DNA from: Ancylostoma caninum | Taxonomy: Eukaryota; Nematoda; Chromadorea; Rhabditida; Ancylostomatidae | Direction: 5' to 3' | Length of the DNA: 64,000 nt | Assembly: GCA_037903475.1 (NCBI GenBank) | Contig: JBAJFG010000352.1 | Location: forward strand, 434,001 to 498,000 | Part shown: in pieces, positions 62,427-64,000 of the stretch | How the letters are laid out: every line of letters begins with the position of its first letter | Numbering within the stretch: the stretch's first letter is position 1 | Position numbers and translations under genes: made by a program | The notes under the pieces: model-generated | What the model saw: only the letters and a program-made list of their open reading frames with translations | The model's database searches: none | What the model was told of the DNA's origin: nothing

Positions 62427-62839
62427 CTTGTTTACCTGAAATACAGATCCTTAAACAAAATTTTGCCGAACAACGTGTAAGTCCACGTTTTTTGATTCAT
62501 ACAAAACGAAACCATATGTGAAATGTATCTAGGAAAATATGTAAGCAAAGGACACTTCAACAAAGAAATTATATAGCAAAGAAAAGGTCAGAACAAACAA
62601 AACATCCTTGTATATTAAAAATCGGCACATCCTTGCTGAAGGAATTCCCACAGTTATAGGACTTTTCCCGCATGAAGTGTCCGTGGAGCGCGCTAGTTGA
62701 AGGTAATAGTTAGCAGCTTGTTTTTTTTTCTTTTTGCAGCTTGTAGGCTTTTCTAATTTTTTTGAAACCGTTCACTATATTCGTTAAATCATATACTCTC
62801 CTGTAGTACTGGGAATATACGAATGTATGACACTTCAGA
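62427..62839. promoter_or_regulatory. Bidirectional 5' region of eIF3e and ISOC gene
   Basis: The 413 bp between the two ATGs (62426 minus, 62840 plus) must hold the 5' ends of both genes, or their trans-splice acceptors. No TATA box or defined motif is claimed. AT-rich runs (poly-T at 62721-62730, minus-strand poly-A) are present. Confidence 0.5.
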
Positions 62840-64000
62840 ATGGCTTCACGGGTAATTAGTCGGTTGACGCCCAAGAATTCCGTCCTATTCGTCTGTGATT
62901 TGCAGGAGAGGTTCAGGTGAGTCACAGACTTTCATTCCTTGCTATGTGATCTTATGACAGTTTTTAGCAAAACCATCCAGTTCTTTCCTGAGATCGTAAG
63001 GACCTCAAAACGAATGGTTGACGCTGCTAAAATTCTAGACATTCCCATATTTGTTACGGAGCAGTATCCAAAAGGGCTTGGCCATACTGTACCCGAATTA
63101 GGTCTCGGTGACATCAAGAAGTACGAGAAGACTAGGGTAAGTTTGTTATGAACTTTCGTAACTTTATTTTACTATGCTTCCATGCAGAACTCGGATAGAG
63201 GTATACTTATGCCGCTAAATTTCATGAATCTTTGGGTTCCTCACTGATTTTGAACCTAAATGAGTAGATTGCAACTCTTTGGCTGGTGCTATAGTCCACG
63301 TGGAGTATATTACCTTGAGTTGCCGTCATTGGCGACAGCGGCCGCCGATCGCCAACATCGGCGAGCGACGCGGTCGATAGACACCGATGTCACAGTTGCC
63401 AATATCGTCTTCCGTGGTGACGTCCTTTTCAAAATCAATAGGCAGGGTGCTACACTCCACGTGGACTGTAGCGCAAGCCTCTGTGAGCTAACTGACTATC
63501 CAACTGTGTTATTTTTTCAGTTCTCGATGTGTGTTCCTGATCTCGTACCTGCAATTAAAGATTCAAACAATGTAATATTGGTCGGAATCGAAGCTCATGC
63601 ATGTGTCCTTCAAACGACACTGGATCTCCTTGAAAAGGGCAAAAATGTTCATGTTGTTGTCGATGCTGTGAGCTCGCGGTCACTTCCTGACAGGTTTGTC
63701 CGTTGTTTAGATGTTAGGCTCGAAATGGAGTTTGAAGCACGCGTAGCGATGAGCAACTTCCTTTTACGACCATCAAAATTACCACTCGCCGATCCACTCG
63801 CCAAGGGTACTTTTCCAACAGTTGTCGTGGAGACATACTATGATACATGTCCGTCCCACTCGGTTTTACCTTTTTTTACCCACTCTTTTTTTTGGCATAA
63901 TCGGTACTACCTCTGATTTTCGATCCTTGATTCCGAACTTTTTTCCTTTTATTATTTACGATTTTATCCGTTTTCATCCAACCTCAAAAGGCATCGCATC
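62840..64000 (+). CDS. Isochorismatase-domain protein (ISOC1/2 family), 3' end outside window
   Basis: Cysteine-hydrolase-fold protein related to vertebrate ISOC1/ISOC2; the substrate in animals is not established. Exons seen: 62840-62916 (ATG at 62840), 62968-63136, 63521-63693, joining in frame as about 140 residues of a usual 200 or so. Motifs: SVLFVCDLQERF with the catalytic aspartate, FVTEQYPKGLG with the lysine of the triad, and LVGIEAHACVLQTTLDLL with the nucleophilic cysteine, followed by HVVVDAVSSRS. The last exon ends with a normal donor (CAG then GTTTGT). The continuing frame to 63916 does not resemble the family, so it is taken as intron, and the final exon should lie beyond 64000. 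Intron 2 contains a MITE (63288-63474). Head-to-head with eIF3e. Confidence 0.92.
63288..63474. mobile_element. GC-rich MITE, family M1 (copy 2)
   Basis: Ends: CTATAGTCCACGTGGAGTAT on the left and, reversed, GCTACAGTCCACGTGGAGTG on the right, followed by TAGCACCCT as in copy 1. The interior again carries CGCCAACATCGGCGA-type palindromes. Inserted in intron 2 of the ISOC gene, so it does not change the protein if spliced normally. Confidence 0.85.

Noticed and set aside
63260..63916. 218-residue plus-strand frame at the right edge
   Set aside because: Only 63521-63693 matches the isochorismatase family. The 5' part is the M1 MITE and the 3' part is most likely intron.

Overview
The window is nuclear DNA from a nematode, most likely a clade V (strongylid or hookworm-like) worm. 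Genes are split into many short exons with TTTCAG-type acceptors, introns are full of small inverted-repeat transposons, and the conserved proteins look nematode-like. From memory, and needing a check, the C. elegans homologues of three genes here (MPPE1-like, mrps-30, eif-3.E) lie together on cosmid B0511, so this would be an expanded version of a conserved neighbourhood.

Layout, left to right. 1-7.5 kb has no recognisable host gene but carries a foldback repeat, a mariner-type MITE and a decayed mariner. 7.56-14.51 kb (-) is an MPPE1/PGAP5-like GPI-anchor phosphoesterase. 14.84-18.2 kb (-) is the mitochondrial ribosomal protein mrps-30 (mL65), about 330 bp upstream of it. 21.26-23.01 kb (+) is a complete mitochondrial enoyl-CoA hydratase (ECHS1). 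25.4-57.7 kb (-) holds three tandem paralogues of a large gene family I do not recognise (called A, B and C here). 58.1-62.4 kb (-) is a complete eIF3 subunit e. 62.84 kb to the end (+) is an isochorismatase-domain (ISOC) gene cut by the window edge and head-to-head with eIF3e.

The most interesting part is the A/B/C cluster. A and B each encode about 700 residues in 18-19 exons. Matching exons of A and B usually have identical lengths, and C shares several of them. Inside each protein a module of about 250 residues occurs twice, and the two modules have the same series of intron phases (0,2,2,0,1,2). The family therefore arose by internal duplication and was then copied in tandem between mrps-30 and eIF3e. 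All three copies end in the same short helical exon. C, next to eIF3e, is the most divergent. I could not assign a function.

The rest is mostly repeats: two mariner elements, at least three MITE families with a second copy elsewhere in the window, several foldback elements, and a tRNA-like segment inside one of them. No CRISPR array, rRNA gene, intact tRNA gene or bacterial-type operon was seen. Exon coordinates were read by eye from splice signals and homology; small errors are possible where noted.
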